The translations under genes were made by a program, and so were the position numbers. Below are positions 1-6,964 of a DNA stretch of 64,000 bases, piece by piece (within the stretch, counting starts at the first letter, position 1; each line of letters starts with the position of its first letter). Source of the DNA: Limnohabitans sp. Rim8 (lineage in GTDB: Bacteria; Pseudomonadota; Gammaproteobacteria; Burkholderiales; Burkholderiaceae_C); assembly GCA_945897795.1 (NCBI GenBank), contig CAMDFT010000006.1:1-64000 (forward strand), in the 5' to 3' direction. The notes beneath the pieces are model-generated. The model was not told the origin of the DNA and did no database searches. It worked only from the letters and a program-made list of their open reading frames with translations.

Positions 1-478
1 GCCAAATTGGATTGAGGATGCGCAAGATGTCTTCCATCGCAATTGTGTCGATCGGCATGTTACCTATCACCGGATTGGCAAAGCGCTCGATAGTGGATGT
101 CCATTGGGCAGCGTGCTTGGGATTGCGCCACTCCGGTCTCTTGGCTGCAATGCACTGCGCCGCGTAGTCTGCAAAAAACACCACTTGGGTGGTTTGTTCC
201 TGGACCTCACGCGATGTTCGCCACGCAGCTTTGGGCTCGACGCCTTTGTTGATCTGACAGCGCAGGTCAGTGGCACGAGCCCGGGCCTCCTTGAGCGTCA
301 CCGTGGGGTAGGCGCCCAGACTTATGTCCTGACGCTTGCCGCCACACACATAGCGCAACGCCCAGTACTTTCCCAGATTGGGCTTGACTTGAAGGTTCAG
401 ACCGGCCGTGGCGGCGTCCGTGTATCGGCCTGGGGTTGACAGGTTTTTGATGAAAGCATCGGTGAGCGTTGTAGGCAT
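1..478 (-). CDS. Tyrosine-type site-specific integrase, N-terminal part (cut by window edge)
   Basis: Missing from the ORF track because the frame is open to the window edge. Reading the minus strand from the ATG at 478 gives about 159 residues without a stop, beginning MPTTLTDAFIKNLSTPGRY and continuing with GKYWALRYVCGGKRQDISLG. That is the N-terminal arm-binding (DUF4102-type) domain of P4-like integrases. Residues from about 95 (FFADYAAQCIAAKRPEW, then KHAAQWTSTIERF) look like the core-binding domain. The catalytic Arg/His/Tyr domain would lie to the left of the window. Family members catalyse integration and excision of genomic islands, often at tRNA ends. No intact tRNA is visible next to the gene. 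The neighbouring toxin-antitoxin module and direct repeats fit an island edge. Confidence 0.88.
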   Translation of the reverse strand, partial: MPTTLTDAFIKNLSTPGRYTDAATAGLNLQVKPNLGKYWALRYVCGGKRQDISLGAYPTVTLKEARARATDLRCQINKGVEPKAAWRTSREVQEQTTQVVFFADYAAQCIAAKRPEWRNPKHAAQWTSTIERFANPVIGNMPIDTIAMEDILRILNPIW

Positions 479-751
479 GGCAGTCCTCGTCGAAATTCCC
501 CCACAGTTCCCCACACCAGAGGCGTGACTAGCCGTGAGAGGCGTTGGCAGGTACGGTAAAGCCCTGACCGCCAGCCGTCGAGCGACAGAGATACTTATTG
601 CCGATTTTTCGGGGTTGAGTCGATGCAGGCGTGCCGCCCTGAACACTCAAGACCGCTCAAGACCTGCCAAGGCTTTACTTGCAGGCCAGTAGACTCCTCC
701 TCCGCCAGTACAAAGACCTCAAACCTGCTCAGCAGGCCTTGAGGCAGCCTC

Positions 752-848
752 AGGCCCCGCACCACGCGGGGCTTTTTGCTTTGGGCTCCTGACTGCGGCC
801 TGCGGCGTTGACCCGGCAAAGTCGTCTCAAACCCCGTTTGTCTCAAAA
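752..848. repeat. Direct repeat copy A flanking higBA
   Basis: About 97 bp that recur, imperfectly, at 1801-1897. The first 30 bases are identical (terminator hairpin plus T-tract), and an 18-base core AGTCGTCTCAAACCCCGT (820-837) is also identical in copy B (1869-1886). The part between these two blocks is diverged but alignable. Both copies have the same orientation and are 1,049 bp apart, with higBA between them. Confidence 0.85.
754..777 (+). terminator. Intrinsic terminator in repeat copy A
   Basis: Perfect 7-bp stem GCCCCGC / GCGGGGC with loop ACCAC, followed by TTTTT. No gene that clearly ends here is visible on the plus strand, so it may be the leftover end of a displaced transcription unit. 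Confidence 0.75.
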
Positions 849-1140
849 CCTTATGACTTTTTCGGACTTGGTTCCAAGCCGTGAATTTGCGGGTGAAGGC
901 AAAACGGGCTTTGAACCAAGTCGAATGAAATTTCGTTGCTCAGAGTGCTTTGATGTCAAGTTGAAGATGAACAATTTGCGACCTTATGCCCTTCGCTCAA
1001 CGCAACACTTGAAAGCTGACGATAGACTGCTTGAGACCCTTAACCGTCACTCGGAAAATCCGACTGCATCTAAGAAAAAAGTGAAATGCAGTCATTAGAA
1101 ATCACCGATAACAGAGGCTGACGTCCTGAAAGCAGCGCGC

Positions 1141-1169
1141 TTGCAATGTGTAAAGAAATTCTTTACACT
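1141..1169 (+). promoter_or_regulatory. higBA promoter with palindromic operator
   Basis: A perfect 8-bp inverted repeat GTGTAAAG / CTTTACAC with 5-bp spacer AAATT lies at 1148-1168. It sits between a possible -35 (TTGCAA, 1141-1146) and a possible -10 (TACACT, 1164-1169) that are 17 bp apart. A palindrome overlapping the promoter is what is expected for autoregulation by a HigA-type XRE antitoxin. The predicted transcription start falls close to the higB ATG, so the mRNA may be leaderless. The boxes are read by eye. Confidence 0.6.
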
Positions 1170-1176
1170 TCAATTT

Positions 1177-1452
1177 ATGATTGACTCGTTCAAGCACAAA
1201 GGACTTCAGGAGCTTTTTGAGAACGGCACCAGCTCTAAGTTGCAAAAGGCTCTGGCTGAGCGGGCGCTTCGCCGACTCGATGCCATTGACGTTGCCAAGA
1301 CGCCAGAGGCTTTAAATGTTCCTGGTTTTAATTTTCATGGACTTCAGAGCAAGCCAAAGCGCTACAGCGTGCATGTCAATGGGCCGTGGTGCATCACCTT
1401 TGAGTGGCAGGGTGAAAACGCAGTCAAGATTGATTTTGAGAATTACCACTAG
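1177..1452 (+). CDS. higB: HigB-type (RelE/ParE superfamily) toxin
   Basis: A 91-residue protein beginning MIDSFKHKGLQELFENG and ending with the typical GPWCITFEWQGENAVKIDFENYH core of HigB-1/RelE-like mRNA interferases (plasmid maintenance killer family). Such toxins cleave mRNA at the ribosome and are neutralised by the partner antitoxin. The ORF track starts at a TTG at 1141, but that would place the promoter palindrome inside the gene. The ATG at 1177 gives the family's usual length of about 92. No Shine-Dalgarno precedes it. The antitoxin follows after 6-9 bp, so the toxin-first order also fits HigBA. Confidence 0.9.
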   Translation: MIDSFKHKGLQELFENGTSSKLQKALAERALRRLDAIDVAKTPEALNVPGFNFHGLQSKPKRYSVHVNGPWCITFEWQGENAVKIDFENYH

Positions 1453-1461
1453 GAGTGAATG

Positions 1462-1767
1462 ATGCGTAAACGTGTACCGACCCATCCCGGAGCCATCCTT
1501 CGGGAAGATGTGTTGCCCAGCTTGCCGGGTATGTCCGTTAGCGCCTTCGCCCGAAACTTGGGCGTTTCCCGCCAGACCTTGCACGCGGTGCTAGCCGAAC
1601 GTAGCGGCGTGTCGGCCGAGATGGCGCTGCGTCTGGGAACGCTGCTTGGTAATGGCGCGCAACTCTGGCTGGACTTGCAGACCAAGTTTGATCTGTGGCA
1701 AGCGGAGGCCAAGTTGCACGATGAACTGGGTCAGATGAAACGACTTGAGTCCTTGGCAATGGCTTGA
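1462..1767 (+). CDS. higA: HigA-type XRE-family antitoxin
   Basis: About 101 residues starting MRKRVPTHPGAILREDVLP, the hallmark N-terminus of HigA antitoxins. A Cro/C1-type helix-turn-helix follows (AFARNLGVSRQTLHAVLAER, about residues 28-48) and then the conserved segment LRLGTLLGNGAQLWLDLQ. AGGAG at 1451-1455 is better spaced (6 nt) for the ATG at 1462 than for the overlapping ATG at 1459. The protein should bind HigB and repress the operon through the palindrome at 1148-1168. The terminator of repeat copy B begins 36 bp after the stop, so the module is a closed unit. Confidence 0.92.
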   Translation: MRKRVPTHPGAILREDVLPSLPGMSVSAFARNLGVSRQTLHAVLAERSGVSAEMALRLGTLLGNGAQLWLDLQTKFDLWQAEAKLHDELGQMKRLESLAMA

Positions 1768-1800
1768 TTTATCAAGGCAACCCGAAAGACTTTTTGCATG

Positions 1801-1897
1801 AGGCCCCGCACCACGCGGGGCTTTTTGCTTCTGTGCCCTGACTGCGCCCTTTGGCAGCGACCCGTAAAAGTCGTCTCAAACCCCGTGGGTCTCACAA
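1801..1897. repeat. Direct repeat copy B flanking higBA
   Basis: Second copy of the ~97-bp element at 752-848, in the same orientation. The first 30 bp are identical (AGGCCCCGC...TTTTTGCTT), as is AGTCGTCTCAAACCCCGT at 1869-1886. It contains a functional-looking terminator immediately downstream of higA. Confidence 0.85.
1803..1826 (+). terminator. higBA terminator (in repeat copy B)
   Basis: Stem GCCCCGC / GCGGGGC, loop ACCAC, tail TTTTT, located 36 bp after the higA stop. It is identical to the hairpin at 754-777. Confidence 0.85.
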
Positions 1898-1913
1898 CGT
1901 GACTTGTTTCAAG

Positions 1914-2336
1914 TTACGCATCCATCATGGTGATTGGGCTGCTTGATTTGATGAGTACATCCAGCAATGACATGGCGTCCTCTGCTGAGGCTGAGTAAGG
2001 ATCAAATTCTGGATGCGCCATCTTGACCATCGGATCATCTTTGTCCAGATGAACAAGTGCCATGGACCACTGCTCAAATTGTCGATGCTTAATTTCTTTC
2101 ATCGACAATAATTCCAGATTATGGTGCTGGCGGTCCCCCATGATCCGAGAGTAAAGACGGTTGACTTGACTTCTTTCACCCTCTAATGCCTGCAGCCATA
2201 AGCCTGCGCCTTGACACAAAATGCCGGTGATATTTGCCTTTTTGTTGTTGGTCTGGGATTTCACCAAGATCGATGTCGTGACCGTCGTAGTGATCGGTCC
2301 GACAGGCTGGCTGACATATAAAAGGCGTACCAACAT
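1914..2336 (-). CDS. BLUF-domain blue-light photoreceptor (FAD)
   Basis: A 140-residue protein whose first ~95 residues match the BLUF fold. LVRLLYVS carries the flavin-contacting Tyr at position 7. TNNKKANITGIL supplies the conserved Asn (about 30-31). LWLQALEG carries the Gln at about 49 needed for photoswitching. QFEQWSM carries the Trp/Met pair (90/92). All key positions are present, so it should bind FAD and sense blue light. The remaining ~45 residues form a short tail with no output domain, so signalling must go through a partner protein. No partner (EAL, GGDEF or regulator) is adjacent. Known short BLUF proteins include PixD and YcgF-like relatives. Its target is unknown. Confidence 0.88.
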   Translation of the reverse strand: MLVRLLYVSQPVGPITTTVTTSILVKSQTNNKKANITGILCQGAGLWLQALEGERSQVNRLYSRIMGDRQHHNLELLSMKEIKHRQFEQWSMALVHLDKDDPMVKMAHPEFDPYSASAEDAMSLLDVLIKSSSPITMMDA

Positions 2337-2574
2337 GTGTGATTTCTTTCATGGTTTGGGAAAGCAATCTGCGGCGGTCTTTTTGATGATTGGCTGTCCC
2401 CAAATCCATCTTACTTGAACTGCTTGGATGCAAAGGCACAACGCCACTAGGCGGCATGCACTTGATGCATTTGACAAGCCATGAGCGGTCACCGACAAGC
2501 TTGAGCGGGGCTGATGCTTGTCTCAGTGGCGCCATGCTCCCTTTGGGACTTGCAGACCCAGCAGTTGAATCCCA

Positions 2575-3756
2575 TCAGGCGAGAACGGGCAGACCCGTGA
2601 AGTTGTGCGCGAACACTGCACGCCCTTCCCGAGTACCGGTCATGTAATTCAAATCTGCCAGTTGCATTCGGCGATCGAACGCGCTTTGCCCCGGAAATTG
2701 GTGGACCATCGTGCACAGGCCCGCCGAGAACCGCTGGACCAACCACATGCGTTCAAGGCAAGTGTCGGCGTAGCCGTCTAGCCAGCGTGGATCATGGCGT
2801 TTGTAGTGTTCCACCAGCGCGCGGCCAAGCACCTTGATGTCCGCCATCGCAGCATTCAAGCCCTTGGCCCCTGTGGGGGGAACGATGTGGGCGGCATCGC
2901 CAGCGAGGAACAGGCGGCCAAAGCGCATGGGTTCACAGATGAAGCTGCGCATGGCCGTGATGGCTTTTTGCGTGATGCGACCTTCATTGATGGGGGGCTG
3001 CCCATCGACATCGAGACGCTTGTGCAATGCTGCCCAGATGCGATCGTCGGACCAGTTGTCGGGGCTGTCGTCAGGGTCGCACTGCAAATACAAGCGGGTG
3101 ACCTCGGGCGAGCGGATGCTCATCATGGCGAAACCATCGGGATGGCAACCCCAAGTGATGTCTTGGATGGCCGGTGGTGCGTCAGCCAAAATGCCCAGCC
3201 ATCCAAAGGGGTAAACACGGTCATAAAGCCGCAGCTTGTCGTGAGGGATGGCGCTGCGGCTGATGCCCCTAAAGCCGTCACAGCCCGCCACGAAATCGCA
3301 TGACAATTCGAGTGGTTGGCCTTCGGACTCGAAATGGATGATGGGTCGGCTGTCTTTCAGGCCTTCGATGTGCGTCACGGGCGCGTCATAAAAAATCTGG
3401 GCACCTGCCTCCTCGCGAGCTTGCATCAGATCGGCCACCACCTCGTGCTGCGGATAGACCCAGGCGCTCCGCCCGCCCGATGCCTCGTGGAAGTCCAGCC
3501 TGTGAGAGCGGTTGTTAAAGCGAAAATCCAGCGCGTGTTGTTCAAGCGCCAGTCGGTCCATGCGTTCACCCAGGCCGACCTCGCGCATCATCTCCACAGT
3601 CCCCTGCTCGAGCACCCCGGCGCGAAGACGGGAGCGCACATGGTCTTTTTGCGATCGTTCAATGATGACCGACTCGATGCCCTCCAGGTGCAGCAGGTGA
3701 GAAAGCATCAAGCCCGCGGGGCCCGCGCCAATGATGCCAACTTGTGTCCGTATCAC
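2575..3756 (-). CDS. pobA: 4-hydroxybenzoate 3-monooxygenase
   Basis: FAD- and NADPH-dependent hydroxylase converting 4-hydroxybenzoate to protocatechuate. At 393 residues it has the normal PobA length. The N-terminal dinucleotide motif [16 protein letters not shown], the PobA signature [13 protein letters not shown], the mid-domain [12 protein letters not shown] and the second FAD motif [20 protein letters not shown] are all present. The start is GTG at 3756, supported by GGAGG seven bases upstream; the GTG overlaps the stop of a 33-codon ORF (GTGA). No protocatechuate-cleavage genes and no PobR regulator are nearby, so the pathway must continue elsewhere. Confidence 0.95.
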   Translation of the reverse strand: MIRTQVGIIGAGPAGLMLSHLLHLEGIESVIIERSQKDHVRSRLRAGVLEQGTVEMMREVGLGERMDRLALEQHALDFRFNNRSHRLDFHEASGGRSAWVYPQHEVVADLMQAREEAGAQIFYDAPVTHIEGLKDSRPIIHFESEGQPLELSCDFVAGCDGFRGISRSAIPHDKLRLYDRVYPFGWLGILADAPPAIQDITWGCHPDGFAMMSIRSPEVTRLYLQCDPDDSPDNWSDDRIWAALHKRLDVDGQPPINEGRITQKAITAMRSFICEPMRFGRLFLAGDAAHIVPPTGAKGLNAAMADIKVLGRALVEHYKRHDPRWLDGYADTCLERMWLVQRFSAGLCTMVHQFPGQSAFDRRMQLADLNYMTGTREGRAVFAHNFTGLPVLA

Positions 3757-3854
3757 GGGCAGTCCTCCAAGGTGAACATCCCCATTTCGGTCGTCATTGG
3801 CGCGTGGTCAGGGCGATGAATTTTTTGTGAGTTGTGAGCGACAATGCGTGCCAT
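3753..3854 (-). CDS. Possible 33-residue leader ORF overlapping pobA
   Basis: ATG at 3854 to TGA at 3753 on the minus strand encodes 33 residues starting [15 protein letters not shown] and ending FTLEDCP. Its stop overlaps the pobA GTG (GTGA), and its start overlaps the stop of the ORF upstream (TGATG). Such overlaps usually mean translational coupling. The pobA ribosome binding site lies inside its 3' end. I recognise no family. It may be a real small protein, a leader peptide or the tail of a decayed gene. Confidence 0.35.
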   Translation of the reverse strand: MARIVAHNSQKIHRPDHAPMTTEMGMFTLEDCP

Positions 3855-3949
3855 CAGACGTTCTCCAGGACCTTGCGGTTTGCCAACAACTCTTCGTGGG
3901 TTTCGCTGAGCATCTCGGGTTCAGGGGGTGTTTGGTTGGCGTCGGTCAT
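3854..3949 (-). CDS. Possible 31-residue leader ORF at the start of the pobA transcript
   Basis: ATG at 3949 to TGA at 3854 encodes 31 residues beginning MTDANQTPPEPEMLSETHEE and ending with the Lys/Arg/Leu-containing stretch LLANRKVLENV. It starts about ten bases after the predicted start of the pobA transcript and overlaps the next small ORF (TGATG). No family is recognised. Existence is inferred only from spacing and overlap. Confidence 0.33.
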   Translation of the reverse strand: MTDANQTPPEPEMLSETHEELLANRKVLENV

Positions 3950-3964
3950 GGTCTGAATGGTCTG

Positions 3965-3993
3965 AGTATAGAAGTGGGGTCAATGCTTGAAAA
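3965..3993 (-). promoter_or_regulatory. Candidate sigma-70 promoter for the pobA unit
   Basis: On the minus strand TTTTCA (3993-3988), a 17-bp spacer, then TATACT (3970-3965). The start site would be near 3958, just before the 31-codon ORF. Read by eye only. Confidence 0.45.
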
Positions 3994-4135
3994 ATACACG
4001 TATTCTGTTGCCTGCTGCAAAGACCCTGCGTCAAAGCAAGACTTGACTGTCTATCGCATCCCCCTTGGCGGTTGATGAGCGCCTCAATGACCGACTGCGT
4101 GTTTTGCTGGCGCAAGCCACCTATTTGAATCTGAA

Positions 4136-4336
4136 ATGCAAAAAATGATGAGAACCTGTCTCCTGATCGTCGCCTTTTTGGCCATGCCTTTGCTGCAAGG
4201 CTGTACGGTGTTGGCCATAGCGGATGTGGCCGCGTCTACCGTGATTTATGGGGTCAAGACGGCCGTCAACGTGGTCGATGCCGTCACACCCGACATCATC
4301 AACCGGGACAAAGACAAAAACAAAAAGAAGGATTGA
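4136..4336 (+). CDS. Small predicted lipoprotein
   Basis: 66 residues: a short basic N-terminus, a hydrophobic stretch (LLIVAFLAMPLLQGC) and a lipobox LQGC with the acylated Cys at about residue 23. The mature part is ~44 residues and ends in a highly charged tail (NRDKDKNKKKD). The signal and lipobox predict export and lipid anchoring in the envelope. An in-frame second start (MMRTC) lies three codons downstream. Similar tiny NRDKD-tailed lipoproteins occur in Burkholderiales, but I know no defined function. It is convergent with the tautomerase-like gene, with 8 bp between stops. Confidence 0.75.
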   Translation: MQKMMRTCLLIVAFLAMPLLQGCTVLAIADVAASTVIYGVKTAVNVVDAVTPDIINRDKDKNKKKD

Positions 4337-4344
4337 GTGTGGGC

Positions 4345-4902
4345 TCAGCCCTGGCGGTGCTCGGCCAGGTCGTTCCAGACATCCTGGCGAGTGATCAGGC
4401 CATCGCGCACTTCCAGCCGGTCAATGAAGCGGATGCCTTCAAAAGGCTCACCCTGGAGCCAGGTGCCCTGCAAGGTGCCATGGCAAAACACCACGGTGAC
4501 ATCGCCCTGCCAACTCTCTTCAAACTGCTCGTAGTGCTTGCTGATGGCGCTGTAACGCTGCTGCGCCCAGCCGATCAACTCGGACAGGCTTCGCATCTGC
4601 ACCCCGCCGGGGAAACACATGGCAAAGTCCGGGTGCAAAAAGCTTTGCGCCAAGGCCATGTCGCGTTCTTGCATGGCTTGCAAAAAAGACTGCACCACGT
4701 CAGAGGCCACCGGGTGCGCGGCTCGGCCACCGCTGAACACCTTGCCGTCACGCCGGTAGGTGCTGACCTCGTTGACAAAGACCGTGGTGCCCGCCTCCGG
4801 TGTGTCGATCACGGACCGCACGGCCTGGGCCACTCGGTTGACCATGCGGTGCTGTGTGTCCGGTGCATAGCCCGGCAGCAAGGTGATCGAGACGACAGGC
4901 AT
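4345..4902 (-). CDS. Tautomerase-like / NTF2-like (SnoaL) fusion protein
   Basis: 185 residues in two parts. Residues 1 to ~60 (MPVVSITLLPGYAPDTQHRM...TTVFVNEVSTY) look like a 4-oxalocrotonate tautomerase-type monomer, with Pro right after Met as in that superfamily, where Pro1 is the catalytic base. Residues ~68-185 (VVQSFLQAMQERDMALAQSFLHPDF...GIRFIDRLEVRDGLITRQDVWND) resemble a SnoaL/NTF2-like cone domain used by isomerases, hydrolases and other small-molecule enzymes. The substrate is unknown. It follows a LuxR-type response regulator by 9 bp on the same strand, so the two are probably co-transcribed. Confidence 0.65.
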   Translation of the reverse strand: MPVVSITLLPGYAPDTQHRMVNRVAQAVRSVIDTPEAGTTVFVNEVSTYRRDGKVFSGGRAAHPVASDVVQSFLQAMQERDMALAQSFLHPDFAMCFPGGVQMRSLSELIGWAQQRYSAISKHYEQFEESWQGDVTVVFCHGTLQGTWLQGEPFEGIRFIDRLEVRDGLITRQDVWNDLAEHRQG

Positions 4903-4911
4903 GGGTACGAA

Positions 4912-5517
4912 TCAGATTCCCAGCCAGCCGTTGGTGCGGGCAAAGTGCAGCGCTTGGGTGCGGCTGTTGACGCCCAAGCGGCGGAACAAGCGCCAGAAAT
5001 GCACCTTGACGGTGTGCTCACTGATTTCCAGTTTTTCGGCGATGTCGCGGTTGGACAGGCCTTGGTCCAGCATCAGGATCAGTTGCTTTTGGCGTTTGGA
5101 CAGTTTGGTCGGGCCCGCTGGCGTTGCCGCGTCTTCAATCGCCGCTTGCTCCTCGGTCACCAAAAGGCTGCGCAAGGCGGCAATGATCTGGGCGGGGCTG
5201 TCGGATTTTTCGATGAAGGCATCGGCGCCCGCCTCGAGGCAACGCGCTTCGTATTCGCTGGCGCTGGAGCTGGTCACGACCGCTAAAGGGATGTTGGGAA
5301 ACTTGGCTTTGAGCACCTGTACCCCGGACATGCCCAGGGTATCGGGCAGTTGAAGGTCAAGGCAAAACAGCTCTGGGGTACCGTTTTTTTCAACGGTAGA
5401 TTCCACGACATTCAGCTTGTGAATCGGGATGATCTTCAGGCCTGGTTTGACCCGGTGCAGCAACATGGTCAGTGCGTCACGCATCAAGGGGTGGTCATCA
5501 ATGACATAAACAGTCAT
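4912..5517 (-). CDS. NarL/FixJ-type response regulator (REC + LuxR HTH)
   Basis: 201 residues. The receiver domain (about 1-120) has the acidic pair DD at 7-8, phospho-acceptor Asp54 in CLDLQLPD, Thr82 and Lys104 (FIEKSD). The LuxR-type helix-turn-helix (about 137-195) reads LSKRQKQLILMLDQGLSNRDIAEKLEISEHTVKVHFWRLF. All phosphorylation-site residues are intact, so it should be a phosphorylation-controlled DNA-binding regulator. No histidine kinase is encoded nearby. It lies 9 bp upstream of the tautomerase/NTF2 gene, which may be its target or partner. Confidence 0.92.
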   Translation of the reverse strand: MTVYVIDDHPLMRDALTMLLHRVKPGLKIIPIHKLNVVESTVEKNGTPELFCLDLQLPDTLGMSGVQVLKAKFPNIPLAVVTSSSASEYEARCLEAGADAFIEKSDSPAQIIAALRSLLVTEEQAAIEDAATPAGPTKLSKRQKQLILMLDQGLSNRDIAEKLEISEHTVKVHFWRLFRRLGVNSRTQALHFARTNGWLGI

Positions 5518-5601
5518 GTTTTAATCTCCGCGCTAATCTGAAAGTACAAGGATATCAGTTTAGAGATATTTTTGCTATCTTTTTTATTGAAAACAACAAA
5601 A

Positions 5602-6918
5602 TCATTTTTGGTTGGCATCGGTGTGGGCTTTCAACAACACCAAAATTTCGCTCAAAGAACCAGCAGTTTGGGGGGCGAATTCAAGAGTGGTCTTCAGCTC
5701 GGCCAGGGCGTCCGGTCCTTCTGATTGCAGCCGAGCGATGGTTTGCCCGGCTTCTTTGGGCGAGGCAAAGCCCAGGCTTTGCAACAAAATCTGGCCTTTG
5801 GAATCCACCAGCTTGAAATAAAACTGACCGTCTTTTTCGCGGTATTGCTTGAAGCTGGGCAGCGCGGTTTTGGCTTCTTTGGCCACCGGCGCAGCGCTGC
5901 CTAATGCCAAAGCGCGCAAGCCCACGGCATGGCGCAATTCGCGCATGAAAGGTGTGGCCAATTGGCGGGCTTTGTCGGCACCGGCCAGCAAAATTTTGTC
6001 CATCTGTGCGGGGTTGTCGATCAGGCTTTGGTAATGCTCGCGCATGGGCGCGATTTCGCGGTCGATGCGCTCGAACAGCATGTTCTTGGCATCACCCCAG
6101 CCGATGCCGTCGGCATAGGCGCGGGCCATGGCGGCGGTCTCGTTGGCGCTGGCAAAGGCCTGGTAAATCTGGAACAGCGCCGAGCCTTCGGTGGCCTTGG
6201 GCTCGCCGGGCGCTTTGGAATCGGTGACGATGCCGGCGATTTGCTTGCGCATTTGCGCGGCGGGTGCAAACAGCGGGATGGTGTTGTCGTAGCTCTTGCT
6301 CATTTTGCGGCCGTCCAGCCCCGGCAGCAGGGCCACCGATTCTTCGATCACGGCCTCCGGCAGCACGAAGTGCTCGCCATACAAATGGTTGAAGCTGGAC
6401 GCCATGTCGCGCGCCATCTCGATGTGCTGGATCTGGTCTCGGCCCACGGGCACTTTGTGCGCCTTGAACATCAAGATGTCAGCGCCCATGAGCACCGGGT
6501 ACATGAACAGGCCTGCGCTCACGTCGCTGTCGGGGTCGTGTCCTGCGGCGTTGTTTTTATCTACCGATGCTTTGTAGGCATGGGCACGGTTGAGCACGCC
6601 CTTGCCGGTCACGCAGGTCAGCAGCCAAGTGAGTTCGGGGATTTCAGGAATGTCGGACTGGCGGTAGAAGGTGACTTTGTCCGGGTCCAGGCCCGAGGCG
6701 ATCCAGCTGGCGGCGATCTCGAGTGTGGAGCGCTGGATGCGGCCGGGTTCGTCGCACTTGATGAGGGCGTGGTAGTCGGCCAAAAAGTAAAAACCATCGG
6801 TGCTCAGGTCGCGGCTGGCTTGCACGGTGGGGCGGATCGCGCCCACGTAGTTACCTAGGTGGGGGGTGCCGGTGGTGGTGATGCCGGTGAGAACGCGGGT
6901 GCGGGATGGGGAGGTCAT
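5602..6918 (-). CDS. trpS: Tryptophanyl-tRNA synthetase with C-terminal extension
   Basis: Class I aminoacyl-tRNA synthetase charging tRNA-Trp. The HIGH-equivalent TGTPHLGNY is near residue 17 and KMSKS (DGRKMSKSYDN) near 205; the catalytic core ends about residue 345. At 438 residues it is ~100 longer than the E. coli enzyme. The extra C-terminus (FKQYREKDGQFYFKLVDSKG) resembles a DUF1508/YegP-like module; extended TrpS proteins of this kind are common in Burkholderiales. The start MTSPSRTRVLTGITTTG is natural for the family. It lies downstream of the site-2 protease on the same strand, 46 bp apart. Confidence 0.96.
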   Translation of the reverse strand: MTSPSRTRVLTGITTTGTPHLGNYVGAIRPTVQASRDLSTDGFYFLADYHALIKCDEPGRIQRSTLEIAASWIASGLDPDKVTFYRQSDIPEIPELTWLLTCVTGKGVLNRAHAYKASVDKNNAAGHDPDSDVSAGLFMYPVLMGADILMFKAHKVPVGRDQIQHIEMARDMASSFNHLYGEHFVLPEAVIEESVALLPGLDGRKMSKSYDNTIPLFAPAAQMRKQIAGIVTDSKAPGEPKATEGSALFQIYQAFASANETAAMARAYADGIGWGDAKNMLFERIDREIAPMREHYQSLIDNPAQMDKILLAGADKARQLATPFMRELRHAVGLRALALGSAAPVAKEAKTALPSFKQYREKDGQFYFKLVDSKGQILLQSLGFASPKEAGQTIARLQSEGPDALAELKTTLEFAPQTAGSLSEILVLLKAHTDANQK

Positions 6919-6964
6919 AGGGTCAAAAACAAAAAACCAAAAAAGGAAATCAGCGCAAGCGAAA

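Larger units (their letters stand above)
479..1140. other. Intergenic region without a supported gene
   Basis: About 660 bp separate the integrase start from the higBA promoter. The only ORFs (for example 808-1098 +) have no recognisable domain and no clear ribosome binding site. The stretch holds a short segment GACTCCTCCTCCGCCA near 691 that resembles the 3' end of a serine tRNA but has no cloverleaf. It is followed by the terminator and direct-repeat copy at 752-848. The section after about 850 is visibly more AT-rich than the surrounding genes, which fits acquired DNA. Confidence 0.5.

Noticed and set aside
660-710. tRNA-Ser or attachment site at ACTCCTCCTCCGCCA
   Set aside because: Only the 3'-end-like tail is present; no T-arm consensus or cloverleaf, and its orientation does not fit the integrase.
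808-1098. 96-residue plus-strand ORF between the integrase and higBA
   Set aside because: No domain, no ribosome binding site, starts inside the direct repeat and terminator; composition looks non-coding.
752-1897. Integron attC sites flanking a toxin-antitoxin cassette
   Set aside because: The ~97-bp repeats do not show the GTTRRRY / RYYYAAC end boxes or the inverted-repeat layout of attC; no integron integrase in view.
1914-2535. Second minus-strand ORF (2176-2535) upstream of the BLUF gene
   Set aside because: Overlaps the BLUF frame and matches no family; the BLUF frame carries all conserved residues.
4333-5286. 317-residue plus-strand ORF
   Set aside because: Shadow of the tautomerase-fusion and response-regulator genes on the other strand; no family features.
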